Notes under the pieces: generated by a model | Databases searched by the model: none | Told to the model about the DNA's origin: nothing | What the model saw: the letters and a program-made list of their open reading frames with translations, nothing else | Made by a program: the position numbers and the translations under genes | Part shown: positions 13,678 through 29,000 of the stretch, piece by piece | Layout of the letters: each line of letters begins with the position of its first letter | Numbering within the stretch: position 1 is the first letter of the stretch | Source: Strongylocentrotus droebachiensis | Lineage: Eukaryota > Echinodermata > Echinoidea > Camarodonta > Strongylocentrotidae | DNA: 64,000 nt | Reading direction: 5' to 3' | Assembly: GCA_035222895.1 (NCBI GenBank) | Contig: JAVYIG010001040.1 | Coordinates: 310,001-374,000 of the forward strand

Positions 13678-16600
13678 CTGTATCTGTGTATAAGACGCAC
13701 CCCCGATTTTCAATTTTTTTCGGCGCCAAAAAAGTGCGCCTTATACACGGAGATTTACGGTACATTTTTTTTTTTTTTTTAATCGAAAATTTGGAAAAAT
13801 CAGAATATTCTGAATTGTTAGGTCTTTGAAATCCTAAAAATCAGAATATTACGGATTAATCGGAAGGGTTGGCAGGTTTGTAAGTGTATCTCTCTAACCA
13901 AACATTATTTTAAGCCACTCGCTTCACACATGGACACCTGATTCCCAACCATACAACTGCAACCACATAAAACTTTCTATTTTGGATGCGATGCACCCTC
14001 TTTTGCTTGTGCAGGTAGGACAGACTGCATTATTAATTTTTTTTCTCATTTACATCCATGATCCAGGTTCTGAATTTTCATGATTTATACAGGTGTAAGT
14101 TTGAAATTTGGGGAATTGCAAACTCACCTGTTGGAGGCTGAGAAAAATATTAAACCATGATTGTAATAAAATCAGACCAGTACCGTATTTGGATTGTATA
14201 CGTGTACCATTTGAAGCCAATTTGGCCTTTAATCTGACAAGAGGATTACTAAGCACTATAAATTTTGATTATTAGTATTCATCTAACTACATCAGGAAAT
14301 TATATTTTCCTTTCAATTTCCATATGTAATGTCATTGTGATTTCTTTCAAAATCAGATTGCTATCACATACAGAGTATGGTAAGCTTTAGCAATGCTTAG
14401 CAATTTGAGCCTAGTAGCTCTTGTTGGAATGGTCCCCAGGGAGTGGAGAAAGTGAATACATTGTGTGCGGGCAAGCCAGAATCCGAAGACCAGGGGTAAT
14501 AATGTAAAGCGCTTAGAAACTTGGATATTCCCCGACGTCTTAAGCGCTATATAAGCAATAATATTATTATTATTATTATTATAAGGACATGCACATACAA
14601 TTCCTTCTCCAAATATAACCTTTTTTCCTTTTTTTTTTACCTCTGACGAAGACCATCTTTTATCTCCTTCCAAGTATCCAGAGTCGGCCATTTTGAGTTG
14701 ACTCATCTTATGATTGAAGAGTGAGATCTCATCTTGCATACTGCAAAGAAAAACAAACAAATACAAAAGAAAAATGATAACATGAAGTTCATCTGATTTA
14801 TGTTATCAAGGGTTAAACTGGTTAAATGTATGGTTTGACTGACAAGGGAGATTAAAACATGTTCATTGAATACTGACTTCTCTTATTCCCATAGACTTGA
14901 TCTATTTAGTAACCATCTAGTTCCCTTTGTGAATGGATTAAGCAATTTTTCTATACTACCTCTTTCATTTCAACGTCATGATATAGTATCTTTCTGAAGT
15001 TGGAGTAGAAAACCCTTTTAAATGTAAATACACTCACCTAACACCGACACCTATCATATAAATGTATAACTTATAGCCCCAAGTTAAAGCTAATTCACAT
15101 CTGACATGATGTACCAAGGTGGCTTAATACCTAATGACATATGCAAAAAATTTGCATCATATTTCCATATCTTATAATATAAAGATAGCGAGGAGGCTAA
15201 GGACCTTTTGTGCATGCAGCTACTTTTTGTAAATACATGTACATACTTGCCATCAATTTACACACAAAAACCCTGTTGCAGTTCACTGCATCAAGTACAG
15301 TTTGAATGAGCCATATTAAAGTGAACATGAATTACAACAGTATAATCTGTATTCTTACAATACATCTTCCACATAAATTAACTTGTTAATTGATATGGAT
15401 CATTGACATATAAAAGGAAATAATAATAAAATCACTCATTCAAATTTTTGATAATTGGAGCATATATATATATATATATAGTGTGAGGAAATAGAGTATA
15501 TCAAAATAAAATCAAAATCAAAATCATGAGGATTATAAAGGCAAATAATTGATTGATATATTAATTGTTGATAAATACACTCATGAACACATTCATTATT
15601 AAACAACACTTCCATGTAGCTACTGTACATATGTATACAATGCTGTTCTCCTTTACGTAAAGCAGTTTATACTGATGGATATTTTATAAATATTCTCTGA
15701 GCATGTTGAGTGCTAATGAAGTCAACAACTAGGCTAGAACGCTACACGTGCACAGGATTGTATATGTAATGACTATACTAAACCATTCCCCAAAATTCTG
15801 CAATTCAAGTTGTAAAATACTTAAGTATCATATAATCATATTTGATGTTGGTATCTTTGAAAAGCCTGTCTATATCGCCCTTTACATTGATGACCCATTT
15901 TAAATGATTAATGGGTAATTATGGACTGTGCCTGATATCTGAATAGGGGGCCAAGTCAAAAGTGAATGCATTGCTACGCCTTCAAAACACAATCCATCCT
16001 AAAAATAAAAATAAATCACTATTGACAATAATAATGCATTTTGCAACATTTCACTTTTGACTTGGCCTCCTATTCAGGTGTACTGCACATAATCATTACA
16101 AATGGGCATCATTGAAAAGGGGAATAAACAGGATTTTTAACAATACCAACGTTAAGTACAATAATATACTAACAAGGGAGATATCAACACTAAAACTTGT
16201 TTTTAGGGGTTTAGTCAACTGTTTGGCACACCTTGTCAATATGGAGTTTGACAATGAAAGTAGATCAGTTTAATGTACATGTATCTCTACTCTATAATTT
16301 ATTTTACATGGTTATGCTACTAAATGTATGCAGGCACACACCTGGGAAAGGAAACGCACTCATAACTAAAGACAAAGTGGTCATAACAAGACACATGGGT
16401 GCAGTGAAACCCAAGGGCGTATCCAGGGTTCTGTAAAGGGGGGGGGGGGCACACTTCTGAGGGTTATTCTATTTGTGAGGTGCTAATTTACTCAAATAAT
16501 CTCATGTACATATGCCCAAGTGGGTTCAAAAGGAGTGGGACCATATACCAGCTGTGCCCCCCCCCCCCCCCCCCTCTCAGCCACTCACCCATATACCACT

Positions 16601-19600
16601 GGTGAAACCTTATCTAGAAGGTTCAGGCTGAATTCACTTTGACCTTTGCAACCCAGCATGTGACGGAATTAATTGTGTTCATGACTCTGCTTTAATATAC
16701 AGCGTTTATAAATCAGACTGGATCGGGTTACATTTTAATCATACTTTGTTCTCATACAGTGTGAACTCTCTTTAATATTTTTCCTAAATGTAACAGCATC
16801 AAGACATGTCACAATGTATGGACAGTAAAATGATATCAAAATATTCTGTCCATACTTTGTGAAACAAACATGAAAGATGGAGAGATCAACCTGAGGATTT
16901 TTTTTCTTCTTCTTCTTCTCATTCTCCTCTTTCTCATCATTATTGTTTTGCCTTTTCTTCTCTTTTTTTCCTTTTCATCTCCAACTATCAGAGATTCCAA
17001 GTCTCCTTCCTTTCTTAAAGTTCTCATTCTCCTAATCCTTCTCCTTCTCAGTAATAGTAATACAAATGCAAATACCTCTGAGTAAAGTAATACAGAAATG
17101 TCACCCCACAACATCTTTGATGAATAAATACATAATAGTTCTACAATACCTTTTTGCCCTTATCGCTCCATAGACATGTTAATAAACACTAGGGATTCAA
17201 ATGTCAAGTCTTAAAAATAGTGCAAGTGTAGTGCGGTACAATCCATCTTATTTGTGCAATTGTAGTGTGCTACAATCAATCTTATTTGTGCAAGTGTATT
17301 GTGCAACATTCTTTCTTCACTGTTTAACTCTTACTATGCTAAGGGTCTGCTTGGTTCAAACAAACAAAAATGATAGCTTTTCAAGCACGGTACTTATAAA
17401 ACCTTTCTTATATCTCTATACCAAAAATGCATTATACAAAATTTATAGGAAATTTATTACCTTTTTTAATGATACCACATACTGTATTCTCAGGTGCCCG
17501 CGAGAAGGCTATTATATGTACTTTCTTGCAGACACCCAACAATACATGAATATAAAATATCATGTATAAAAATCATTGGAACATATAAATGTCCTTTACA
17601 TTTCTGTTCCTCATTTGTTTACCATTGTTTCCTAAACTCAGAAAAGATCCTGTACAAAAAATTAAATTTTCTTTAAAAATGACATAAAAATTCTTGGATG
17701 TTTAGAACACTTGATTCATGCTCTTAAAAGTGATATACACTGATCTCCATATGATTGAAAATAACTAGTCTGTTTGTCACATACAGTTAAAGACTAAATT
17801 ATTCATACCCTTACCAAGTTTTGTAATTTTTTTGAGTATGTGAACAAATGACTTGTCCTGATTTATGTTCCTTGAAAATATGACATATTAAGGCTTACAT
17901 CCAAGAATATTCAGCAAAGGCACTAATTCAACTGATCCATCTTTCATTCTTGAGTTAAGAAAACACAAAAAAACATCAAATTTTCAAGGGGTATGAATAA
18001 TTCAGTTGTATATATATATTCAGAGCCAGGAGTGTGTTAATGTGTTACAGAATATGTCATTTGGACTCTCAATAGATAATATCTGACACTGACACAGCAA
18101 AAGTTACAACACAATTTGTTCATGCTATTCATAAAAATCATTAAAACAACAATTGTTGTATCCTAACATCTCAAAATAATAACTTCCTGTATGTTTTTTA
18201 TGAATTATTTTGGCAAAGACATGAATTCTGCAAATAAATTACATCATGCAGTTAAACAGGACAACAGGTGTACCTGCGCAAGGAAAATGTGTCAGCAAGT
18301 TGGGTCGATTGATAAACAATTTAAATTGCTTTAACAAATTTGGCAAGCACTGAGGAAAAAAAAAAGTTGGGCCAATTCTGCTTTTTTATCTTGACTACGG
18401 TATAATTCATGGAACAACTCAATCAGAGCAATCAGAACGGTGCTCAACATATACATCACAGAGTTGCTAATTTGAATAGATAAGTTACAATTACTTTAAA
18501 TAAATAAATTTTAAAATATCTCCTTTATTGAATACTTCTCAATTTTTCGCTGATTTGCTTTAATTTATGGATATGTTTAAGCCTCCTTGATGCCAACGTA
18601 CAGTAGACTAGCTTTCCCTTTAAGGGCATCTAGGCAGCATCACACTTAAATATTCTAGCAGACTCTAGGCTTTCGAACTTGAGGTATTTACATCAAGTTC
18701 GGCAGGAGGCAAACCAATTCCAATCTAATTTGAATTCTGTCAAATTACGCAGTCCTAATAGATTTTACAAATACAGCCCTCAAAGGCCGTAGTCTACTCG
18801 CTCAGACCAAGTTTTTTGTTTGACCACGGGACATCAGACATCGCCATACAGTATATATAAACATGTATATGTATATTCTGATTATTAGAATATACATGTA
18901 CTTTCAATCAGAAAAAATGGTAAATGTCAGAAATCATCCATATGTTTATGGATACATGTACTTCAGTGTCCATATTTCCATATAATAATAATAATAATAG
19001 TGGGTTCTTGTATAGCGCTCATGTGACTTGACACTCCTGGCACTCCCAATTATTACCCTGGGTTGAGTGTGGCAAATGTAGATTAATGTCTTGCCAAAGG
19101 ACATTAGTGCCGCGGCGGGACTCGAACCGCGGACCTTGTTATCGACAGTCCGGTGACATATCCATTCGACCACGACACCTCTACTCAGAGATTAATATGC
19201 TGCCATAACAAAAATCAGCATACCTGATATCTTTATTCAGCAGTTACATGAATGTATACTCTATGCCTACTTGGATACATATTTGACTAATGAAATGTTT
19301 TGAATATCAGTGCAAACACACAAGCAACCCTTACAAAACTTTTAAATAATGTTTTTTCTTATTTTCTGAAAGAAACAATTGAACCTCCACCACGCTATAA
19401 TGTACATAATGTACTACAGACTTATGTTTGCATAAAGGTCAGAGCATGTCCCAGCTTAAATTGGCAACCTTACCCAAAATACATGCGTTTGTCACCTTGG
19501 AAAGATAACTAATGTTCGGCAGCATCTGTGAGTATATGTAATAGTGTTATATTTATGATAATGATGTTGAAGGCCTGAACACTAAGACTTTAATCTAATT

Positions 19601-19939
19601 GATTGCTTTACAAGCTGTGTACAGTGTAGAAACCAGGCAGAGTGAATGAGAGAGATGTCTAGGAAAGAGATAGGTATGGAGCAATCCAGTGACAGAGAAA
19701 GAGATAGACCATAAAAGACAGACAGCAAAGGAACAATATTAGAGATAGAGACACACAAAGAGACATTAAAAGACATAAGGAGACATAGAGACAATTGGAG
19801 AGAAAGACTGAGGTGAAGAGACAGAATGTCACACCAAACAGATATTTGGTCACACGTGCAGACAAGAAGTAGTCTGTGACAGAGTTAGGGCCAGCCCAGA
19901 CAGATGAACAAAGATGGAAAGAGATGAGGGAAATAGGGA

Positions 19940-19989
<50 letters not shown>

Positions 19990-20033
19990 GAGAGGAAGAG
20001 AGAGAGAGGAAGAGAGAGAGAGGGGAAGAGAGA

Positions 20034-20065
<32 letters not shown>

Positions 20066-23000
20066 GGGGAAGAGAAGGGGGGGCGTTACAGTGAATAATA
20101 GACAGGGAGAAAGAAAGTTAAACAAAAAAAATTGTGAAATATGAAGTGATAAATGTAGAAAATGGGAAAGAGACAAAATAGAGAGAAAGAGAAAGAGAGA
20201 AAGAGAAAGAGAGAGAAAGAGAGAGAGAGAGAAAGAGAGAGAGAGAAAGAGAGAGAGAGATAGTACAGAAATAGAGGGAGAAATAAAACTTTAAATTAAC
20301 GAGAGCTGGAAACAGTAGGACATAATATAAAAAGAAGGAATAAGACAAAACATATATGTACGCAAAGGGAAACGGACAAAACAGAAATACAAAGTAGGAT
20401 AGACGGTGATAGAGACAAACAAATAGAAAGAGAAAGAGAAAAAGAGACAGGAAAGAAGAGCCACAAATTCTAGGGCAGATGGATATGACACGCTTCCATT
20501 GCTATGATCCGCTGTGTCACGATACATTACCTTTTCAATCTAGCTAGCACCATTCGATCCAAGTTCTATATCACTATTACATAGTACACGTACTCCCAGC
20601 ATATTTCAACTCCTAGAATATTTCAGACTAGACTGTACAAATATGCAAGGTATTCCATGTGGCAGAAATCAAGCATAGCTAGAATTCTTTGGAAATACCT
20701 TTATAGGTGATTAAAGGTAGCGTTTAATTCTTGTTTGTTTGTTGATGTTCTGGTTATTTTGCTTTGGGGGATGGTCTATTGATTTTCATACTGTTGTTTG
20801 TTTATGACATCAATAAAAACAACATATCACTAATATTCCTCTAGAGTTTAAAAATATGCAAAATGGGGAATTTCAGCAATTCAACATCTGTTAACTACTG
20901 CACCTTTCCATGATACACCTAAAAGCTAAAACCCCACATGTACTTGTATTTCTGATACACTAAAAAACTAAATGATTATGTACAATGTAATAGAATTTTG
21001 TCCCCAAAATCTAATGATATCATTATTAGTGCATAAATTCCATGTTATTAACAAAACTCGAACTATGTTTGATAGGCACATTATTTGTTTGCCAACTATT
21101 CCTAATTATGTTGACTACCAATCAATAAAAACCACAATGTCATCCAAATGTAATTTGTGGTCAATTGAAATTCCAAAATGAAACCATGATTGCTGTATAT
21201 GGGTAAAATACATACACGGTGATATTATATAAAATAACTCTATGCTGAATAATAAAACAAAAGTCTACTTGTAAAATTGTAAATTTACACTGGTATACAG
21301 GAGAATGTACAGGGACGGCAGGTCAATATGGGGGGAGGGGCACAAAGAAAGATGTATCAATACATGTATCTCATATAATAAGATTGTTTTTCTGTACAAG
21401 GTTTCATTTTTTCATAATTTAAAACACATTTCATGTCATTCTTTTTTTCTTCTTTTCTTTCTGTTTTTTATTTTTATTTAGGGGGGGGGGGGTGTTTGCC
21501 CAATAATAAGGGGAGGGGCATATGACCCCGGACACTCCTACAATTCTGCACCTGTGTACATGACCTACTCTCAAGTAATAGGTTCCTGAATGTGATGATT
21601 TAGTTGGTACTAGGGATGAAAGGAGGAAGTATTTGTTTTAATGTAAGCCTAACAAAACATAATCATTTACACTAAAAAAGCAAACAATGCATTATCATAC
21701 AACTTCACCCTTGATTTTATACACACTGTACATGTTCATGTACTTGAACAAGTATGAAACTGTATCAACTGAGACGGACAGTATTTAAAAAATGTTCAGT
21801 TTTGTATGCAGAATAATAATAGTAATCATAATCATGATAATAATTATGATAATGATAATAAAAACATAAATAATAATGCTGATAAAGGCAAATATACATG
21901 TACATGCACATGTAGGATCACAGAGAAAAAAAAATTAAACTCTCTCTCTCTCTATTGTAATATCTGTCATACATGTACAGTAGTCATGTACTATGTTATG
22001 AATACATTAATCATTTTATATTGATTCCAATTTTACCTCCATGCAAATATAGCCCACTAAAGCAAAACAAAACATTAACATTTATCAATCAAATTAAAAA
22101 TTTATGTTGGGGATAACAAAATCTAAAGAGACAACATACATGTACAGTACAGACACACAGCACACACACGCACATTACATTACAATCACTATTCATGTCA
22201 TGCCTGTAATACAAAAATACCAGGATAAATGTTTATGTACATTGTATGGGATGGATGGTGGCATGTTACCATGGCAACAACAGTGATGTAGTCCAGACTG
22301 GTCTCAAAGAGGGATAGAGAGTTCTTAATGAAACAGATTTGAGGTCTTGGTCTCAACTTAGGAACTTATAGACTGAAATAGTCCTGACTGTTCTCAAATT
22401 TGGTAGTCAAGCTGTCAAATCTTGCTCCTTAAAATCCAACTTTTATCCCGTACTCAATTCAGTTGAACCTAATGATGGGTCTACAAGTAAAGTCATGGTT
22501 CAAAAAGGTAAAAATTCGACTTTTGTCTAACTTTCTTTATTTCACTAGTTTATAGACCGATTATAAACAAAGCATCAAGTTTAGACCTTAGTAGAAGGAT
22601 ATGGACCCTAGAGAGTTGGGTCTCGGAGCACATGTTTGGACTACATCACCGTGAACCTTGGATACTAATTTTAGCTTCCATCTGATGCTACAGGAATGAA
22701 TAACAAGCGTGCATGGAACGGAATGAAAACGTGCAAACTCAAAGCTAAAACTGAATGCAAAACAAAGGGAATTCACTGCAAAGTGACTTAAACGACTAAC
22801 GACTATGGCGTGGGTGGAAGAAAAAAAAGAAGCAAGAAGTGTTTTTATACCTAAGATCAATCCCGGTGAAAACTGGCTCGGAGGAAAGAGGAGCAAGATC
22901 GGAAGTAGAGAAGGAGAAAGCGGAAGAGGTGGAGAAGGAGGGCGTGGTGGGCGAGGTATCGGGGGAGGGTTTGGAAGGGGGGAGTTCTTGGAGGGAGAGA

Positions 23001-26000
23001 GTGGAGGTGTTTTTGGCTGAGAACCAGCGGTATCTGATAGGGGGGAAGCAGATAGAAGGAGCAAAGACAAAGTTGGGTTAAAATATCTTTTCAAATATAA
23101 AAGAGGTTTCACTGCGTTGTACCTGATAGGACAAGGCTGGTAGCCTGGTATAAAAAGGATTGTGCTGGAATTATACACATATAATATCATCTGTTGTGAA
23201 CTAAATGTAAGACATTAACTCATCTTATATTTATTAACAAAATAATACTAATAAAGTTTTAAAAAACATACTTGTACAACGAGGGACTAGGGCATCGTTT
23301 CATGAAACCGTCATGAGTACAGGTTCACGGACATCCCATTGAACCACGTGTAAAATTTAATACACGCATATCAATGTGTTGTCGGTGAACTTGTACTTAT
23401 GACGGTTTCGTGAAACCCAGCCCTGGGCATCTAAAGAGTTGATAGAGAAATTGATATCATGAGTGGCAGTTGCCTGAGGTCATGAAGCAACAAAATGCTT
23501 AAAAATTGACACAATCTTTAACTGTCCAAAACTCATGTAAGGTCATGTTCTGGTGTCTAAATGGAGTCAACCAACTTGTTGCATGTATTAAACACCATTT
23601 TTTGGCAACCTATTATTACTCCCATTGAGGTTTGTGAAATATCCCTTTTACTGCCTCAAAAAATTAAAAATTAAAAAATGACATGATGCAATTCTCTTTC
23701 ACATTAAAGCATGGCAATTAATGTTCCATCTCCCTTATGACACAGCTTCCTCTTGGATAAATGTAAAGGGAAATTCAAATTACTCATTGCCACAATCAAC
23801 TAATATCCAAGGGTAGGGGGTGGCATTAACATTATATTTCCTGATCGATAAATGAGTTAACATCCTTCAGTTCCACAGCAGATGATACGATGCATATGGC
23901 ACAAAACACAATAGTAGCATACACAGGTACACTCTCTATCCCGTGCTAACATGTCTAAAACGAGACAAAATATGTGTATGCAGGGAGTGTAATAATGTGT
24001 ACTACTACTAGTACAAGAACAAGAAATATCAAGCAACAAAAAGATAGCCGATTGTTTCCCATGTCACATAAGGCCTGTCCTCATCAGCTCAAGTTTGCCA
24101 AATAACCCGCTATTTTCAGACTCGATATATTATCCCGAAGCTCGAAATTGCTTCTTCACCAGACCGATACGTTCATCACAAACTAACTCGGGAGGGCACG
24201 AATCAGCATGCTTTTCCCCAAACAGCAGGATATTATGGTAACAAGAACAAGATTTCTTGAGATATTTCCTAGACCAAATATCCCGCTAATTGCAACTGCG
24301 GGCTGATGAATATGCAAATTAACTGGTTAATTTGGGATCGGGATAGTTAACATATATCATTATTTGGCAAACTCGAGCTGATGAAAACAGGCCTATTAAA
24401 ACATGAGGACTGACTGACATAATAACACAGCTTACAGGTGTTGATGTCTTACAAGATACTGTACAATGCTTGTAACAGACAAGTAAACATTACTTTCACA
24501 TAACTGGGTGGATGTGAAAACAAAATGATTCATTTTCGTTTTCCAAACTGCAATTCTGAAACAAGCAAAGAAAATCAGGCCTCAGCTCTACTGCAAATAA
24601 TGAGCTTTAGCTTAGGGATCATGAAGAAGAAATTTATGGTGAATTAAATGTAGAAAATACCTGAAATCAAATCATTCTAATATCAATATCAAAGTTAATT
24701 TTCTTGATAGTACAAGGCCTTTGGCAAAGATATAATGAACATTATCGTAAATGTACACTATATCCTTCATTTATTTGTTTTTGTTGGATGAAAATTTATT
24801 CAAACTCTTTGATAAGACACTGCAAAGGAAATTTCACTTCAAGAAAATACAAGTAATTAACATAGCATGATAATCATACAAAGTACAGGGTCAGCTGAAC
24901 TGGACAATGATGCTTTGCATGTTGACAATGTTTCAGGGTTGGCTTGATGACTCAGCACATGATTTTGTTTATGATTTAAAATAATTTGCTGGTGAATTTT
25001 ACAAACATCATGAACATTTATTCAAAATATGAGCACATCGGAGCAACACAAATTATGAAACATTAACTTTGATAAAACTTGAATTACATTTTTCAATGAC
25101 CAATGTTAAAATGGCTGTTTAAACTCCTTTTTTTTTTGGAGGGGGAGGGGGAGGGGGGGGGGGGGTGCTCCTAGGGAAGAAATTTTAAAAAGCAACATTG
25201 GCATTTCTACCTCCATATATTGGGTGTAAAGGTATATTTGTCTCCATTGATTTACAATAAACAAGAAACAAAAGTCACTGCATTGGATGTCACATACTAT
25301 TTGTTTCCAATTTGGAAAGAAAAGAAGGCAATCGATCTTCTTTTCCTTCCTTTTTACGGCCAAGGAATACACGGCTCGGATAACGCTTCACCTTTCTCCC
25401 TTAAGCCGCCCCACGACTAATCTTTCTTTTCACCCTTTAATCTGAAGAATGGGTAGGATTATCTTACAGAGAATGGGATAGACATGGATGAAAGCATAGA
25501 GTATTGCTTGGAAGAAAAAGGTTAACAACTGTCCACTTGTCTGATAATTCTCATTCCTATTGTTAGAGAGGTATATGTGCATATCGAGGGTTCAGTGACA
25601 CAAAGACGTAACTCCATATTTTGCCAAAATGAGTATTTGATATCAAAATGTTCAGAAGAATGTGGGCTTCCAGGAAACACAAAAACTTAACTTCATCCAA
25701 CACCCCATTGAAGTCAATGGCTAGTGAAACAGAGACTTAACTCCTTACGGCCCAAGTGCTCAGTGACACATAAACCACTCTTTCTCAAAATGGCCAAAAT
25801 GGATTAACATCTTTGTGTCACTGACCCTTCGATATGTACAGCTGTACATATATGGTAGCAGACTAGGGTCCTGTTTTATAATGTGGTACCAATGCTAACG
25901 TCATATTCGCTCGTCGTCCAGGTTACTGGCTCTAAACAAAAGAGCCTGCTCATGAGGTTCACAGTGAAATCATTAGAGCAACGGGCTTGAGCAGGGTTCT

Positions 26001-29000
26001 GGTTTTACAGAACCGGTAATCAACTGGCTCTCAGCAGATGATATCTCAATGAACAATCACAAAACTTCAAAAAAAAAACTCAAAGCAATCACACTTTCCC
26101 TAGAACATTTTCTGAAAGGGGTAATGAAAGTTCTAATGACTGAGAATGATGGTATAACATACTTGGTGTTGTAAGGATGCCTCCTTGAGTTCCAATCACT
26201 CTGCTCTATCATGCCTCTCCTCTTGTCTGCTCTGGTAGCCTCGGTGGCCAGGTATTTGAATATGTGCACTCTCCCTCTGGTACAGACCTGAGCATCGATG
26301 GTAAAAATAGAAACATCTTTTGTTTATTCACGTCTGATATTAAACAGTCATACGTGTAATTAAAACTAGTATTTAGGATATGATATTGTGGTTTTGAACC
26401 CGTAACTAACAGGAAATTTAGGAGAGGGGAGGGGGAGCAATAAGACAGTTCATAGTTGCAGTCTGGGCATGAGCAGATAAAGGTCGTTGAAGACCAAATT
26501 ATGAAATACACGGAGACAAAATACTGGATACATGCTCATGAAAGTATGTAATCATTAGTCATTTATGCACAAGCAGTGCACTCCTTGATACACGGCTGGA
26601 AGTGTTCTTTGAAAAGGGGAAACAAAGGCTATTTATATAGCACCCTCCATTGCTGTAGGAGTGATTATTTCATAATGTACAAAGTTGGACCACTTCATGT
26701 TTTGAAGATCTGTGGATGTTTGGGGTCATTTGGGACGTACATGTATGCTAACCGTGAACTGGTCTATTGGTCCCCTCTGGTGCTCTAGATACCATGCCAG
26801 CCTGTCCTGGAGGCTTTTAAAGTAGATTGTAGTCCACTTTATTGGTGTCTCCTCCACCACAGCCATTGGGCACTACTAAAACATTTGAAACCAACCTCAG
26901 CTCAAGGATTGGTGAGCAGATTATGGTCTACTTCATAGATGCTACACCCCCAACCCCCCCCCCCCCCCAAAAAAAATGATAGTACCATAATTTTTTAAAA
27001 ATCCAATCGGGCCTACTAGAGCCTAAATACCAACCTGTGCTGAAGGGTTTGTGAGAGGATTCTGGTCTACTTCAGAGTTGCCCCCCCCCCCAAAAAAAAA
27101 AGCCAATGGGTCTACTAAAGCCCTATATACCAACCTGTGCAGGAGGGTTTGTGAGAGGATTGTGGTCCACTACTAAGGTATCTAACGTGTGCATGGTCCG
27201 GTAGCAAGGTGGAATCAGCTGGATCTTGTTGCATGAGATATCAAGCTTCACTAGTTTTAACTTGCTGATTTCTGTAGTATGGGGAGAAATGAGAAAAAAA
27301 AATTATAATATTTTGTTTACCTTTACATATCAAGATTGAAATGTTCATTAACAGAGAATATAATGTGATGTGATGTGAGCAAGAAAGACATCAACTCTTT
27401 GTTGAAAGATACAACTTAAAACCTGCTTTACTTTCAGCAGATACACATGTATTGCATGTTCAAGTAAATTATTGACATACTACATGTATATTGGTTTCTT
27501 TCTTTCTTTCTCCTTTTTCTCCCCCTCCCCCCCCCCCCCCCCATCTCTCTCTCTCTCTCTCTCTCTCTCCTCTCCTCTCCTCTCCTCTCCTCTCCTCTCC
27601 TCTCCTCTCCTCTCCTCTCCTCTCCTCTCCTCTCCTCTCCTCTCCTCTCCTCTCCTCTCTCTCCATCCCTCCCTAGCTAGCACATATTCAAGGACTACCA
27701 TCAAGTTTACAGCTAAATGTACATGTATCAAACTCACAATGTGCAGCCTACTAGTGGCCTCACCAGCCAGAAAAGGACTCCCTCTTGTCCCATTTTATCA
27801 TCAAAACACCAAAGGCCTGTCCACATTATCCCAAATTTTCAAAAGACAGTAGGCCACTAACTTTAACCCAGGGGAAACTTGCTTAATCATAATCAAAACT
27901 ATAACATGTATGTTAAAGGTAATACAAAGTTTTGGTATGGGGTCGTGAATTTGGTTCAAATGAACATATTGGAAGCATATGCGATCCTACAATATTCACT
28001 GATCGTTGTCGCGGTCGAAATCGACTCTAAAGTTATGAAATTGTAAATAATAAACACTTTATGCTGTATAGCTCCCTCTCAAGGTCAAGATATTAATCAA
28101 GCTGTAAAACATTATTAGATATGATATTCCCGTTCGGAAATTATATACCACAACTACATATTCTGAGATTTTCATGGTCGCAGCTACCATTGTACGGCCG
28201 TAGGAGCTATTTGAAATTTATCAAAATTTACCGGGAGCACCGGTAAATCTTTATATTCAATTTTTCTCGAAAGCAAAAGTGTTTTAGGGGCTAACATTTC
28301 TAGTGCTTTTAATACATCCACAGGGGCATCCAAATATATCAAAATGTTAAAGAATCACTATCAACCCATTTTTCAAAATTTCCCAAAACTTTGTTATACC
28401 TTTAAGCTTCATTGTAAGTCAGTCAATATGTAAAAAGCATGCTATTTTTACCTCGCACGATTGTTTGGGATAAAAGCTCAAGCTAGTATCCTACGTAAAC
28501 TACATAAACATGTCTTGTTAGCAATAATAGCCCATTATTTGGCCAATCGCTGGAATACGTTGCCAGTGAAAACACACTCGTACAATGATGGGCTCTGAAA
28601 CTTGAGATAATTTCTCAAGCACATACTGTAGAGAGTGCTTGGCTTGGCCCACTGAAGATGGAGAACTTTAACCTAAACAAAAAATCTTTAAACCTTTTTC
28701 TCAAAAAGGAAGAGTGTATCAAAATCAACACGCATTTCAATAGGATGTCTGTAAACTTCTATTGGTTTCAATAAACCTACATGTACATGTACATACTTTA
28801 ATAAACTCAAACGTAAGTACAAGATTGTTGATATCTCATTGAAATATGCATTACCGGTATTAGATTAAAATGCACTCCATTTGGATGTCCACGAACTTGT
28901 ACATATGATATTTTTTCATGAAAATTATGTTATACAGAGCTTCTTCAGGCTAATAGAAACACACCCTGAGAGACTAATAGAAACACATCCTGAGAGACAG

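Noticed and set aside
19876..20144. Arg/Glu-rich small proteins
   Set aside because: They are translations of (GA)n microsatellites and read through in every frame.
22588..23190. 200-residue proline-rich ORF on the minus strand
   Set aside because: Its frame does not join LRCH exons 6 and 8. A different frame over the same bases does, with good splice signals.
25870..26030. Possible further palindromic GGGTCCTGTTTTATAA element
   Set aside because: The inverted ends are too weak to support by eye.
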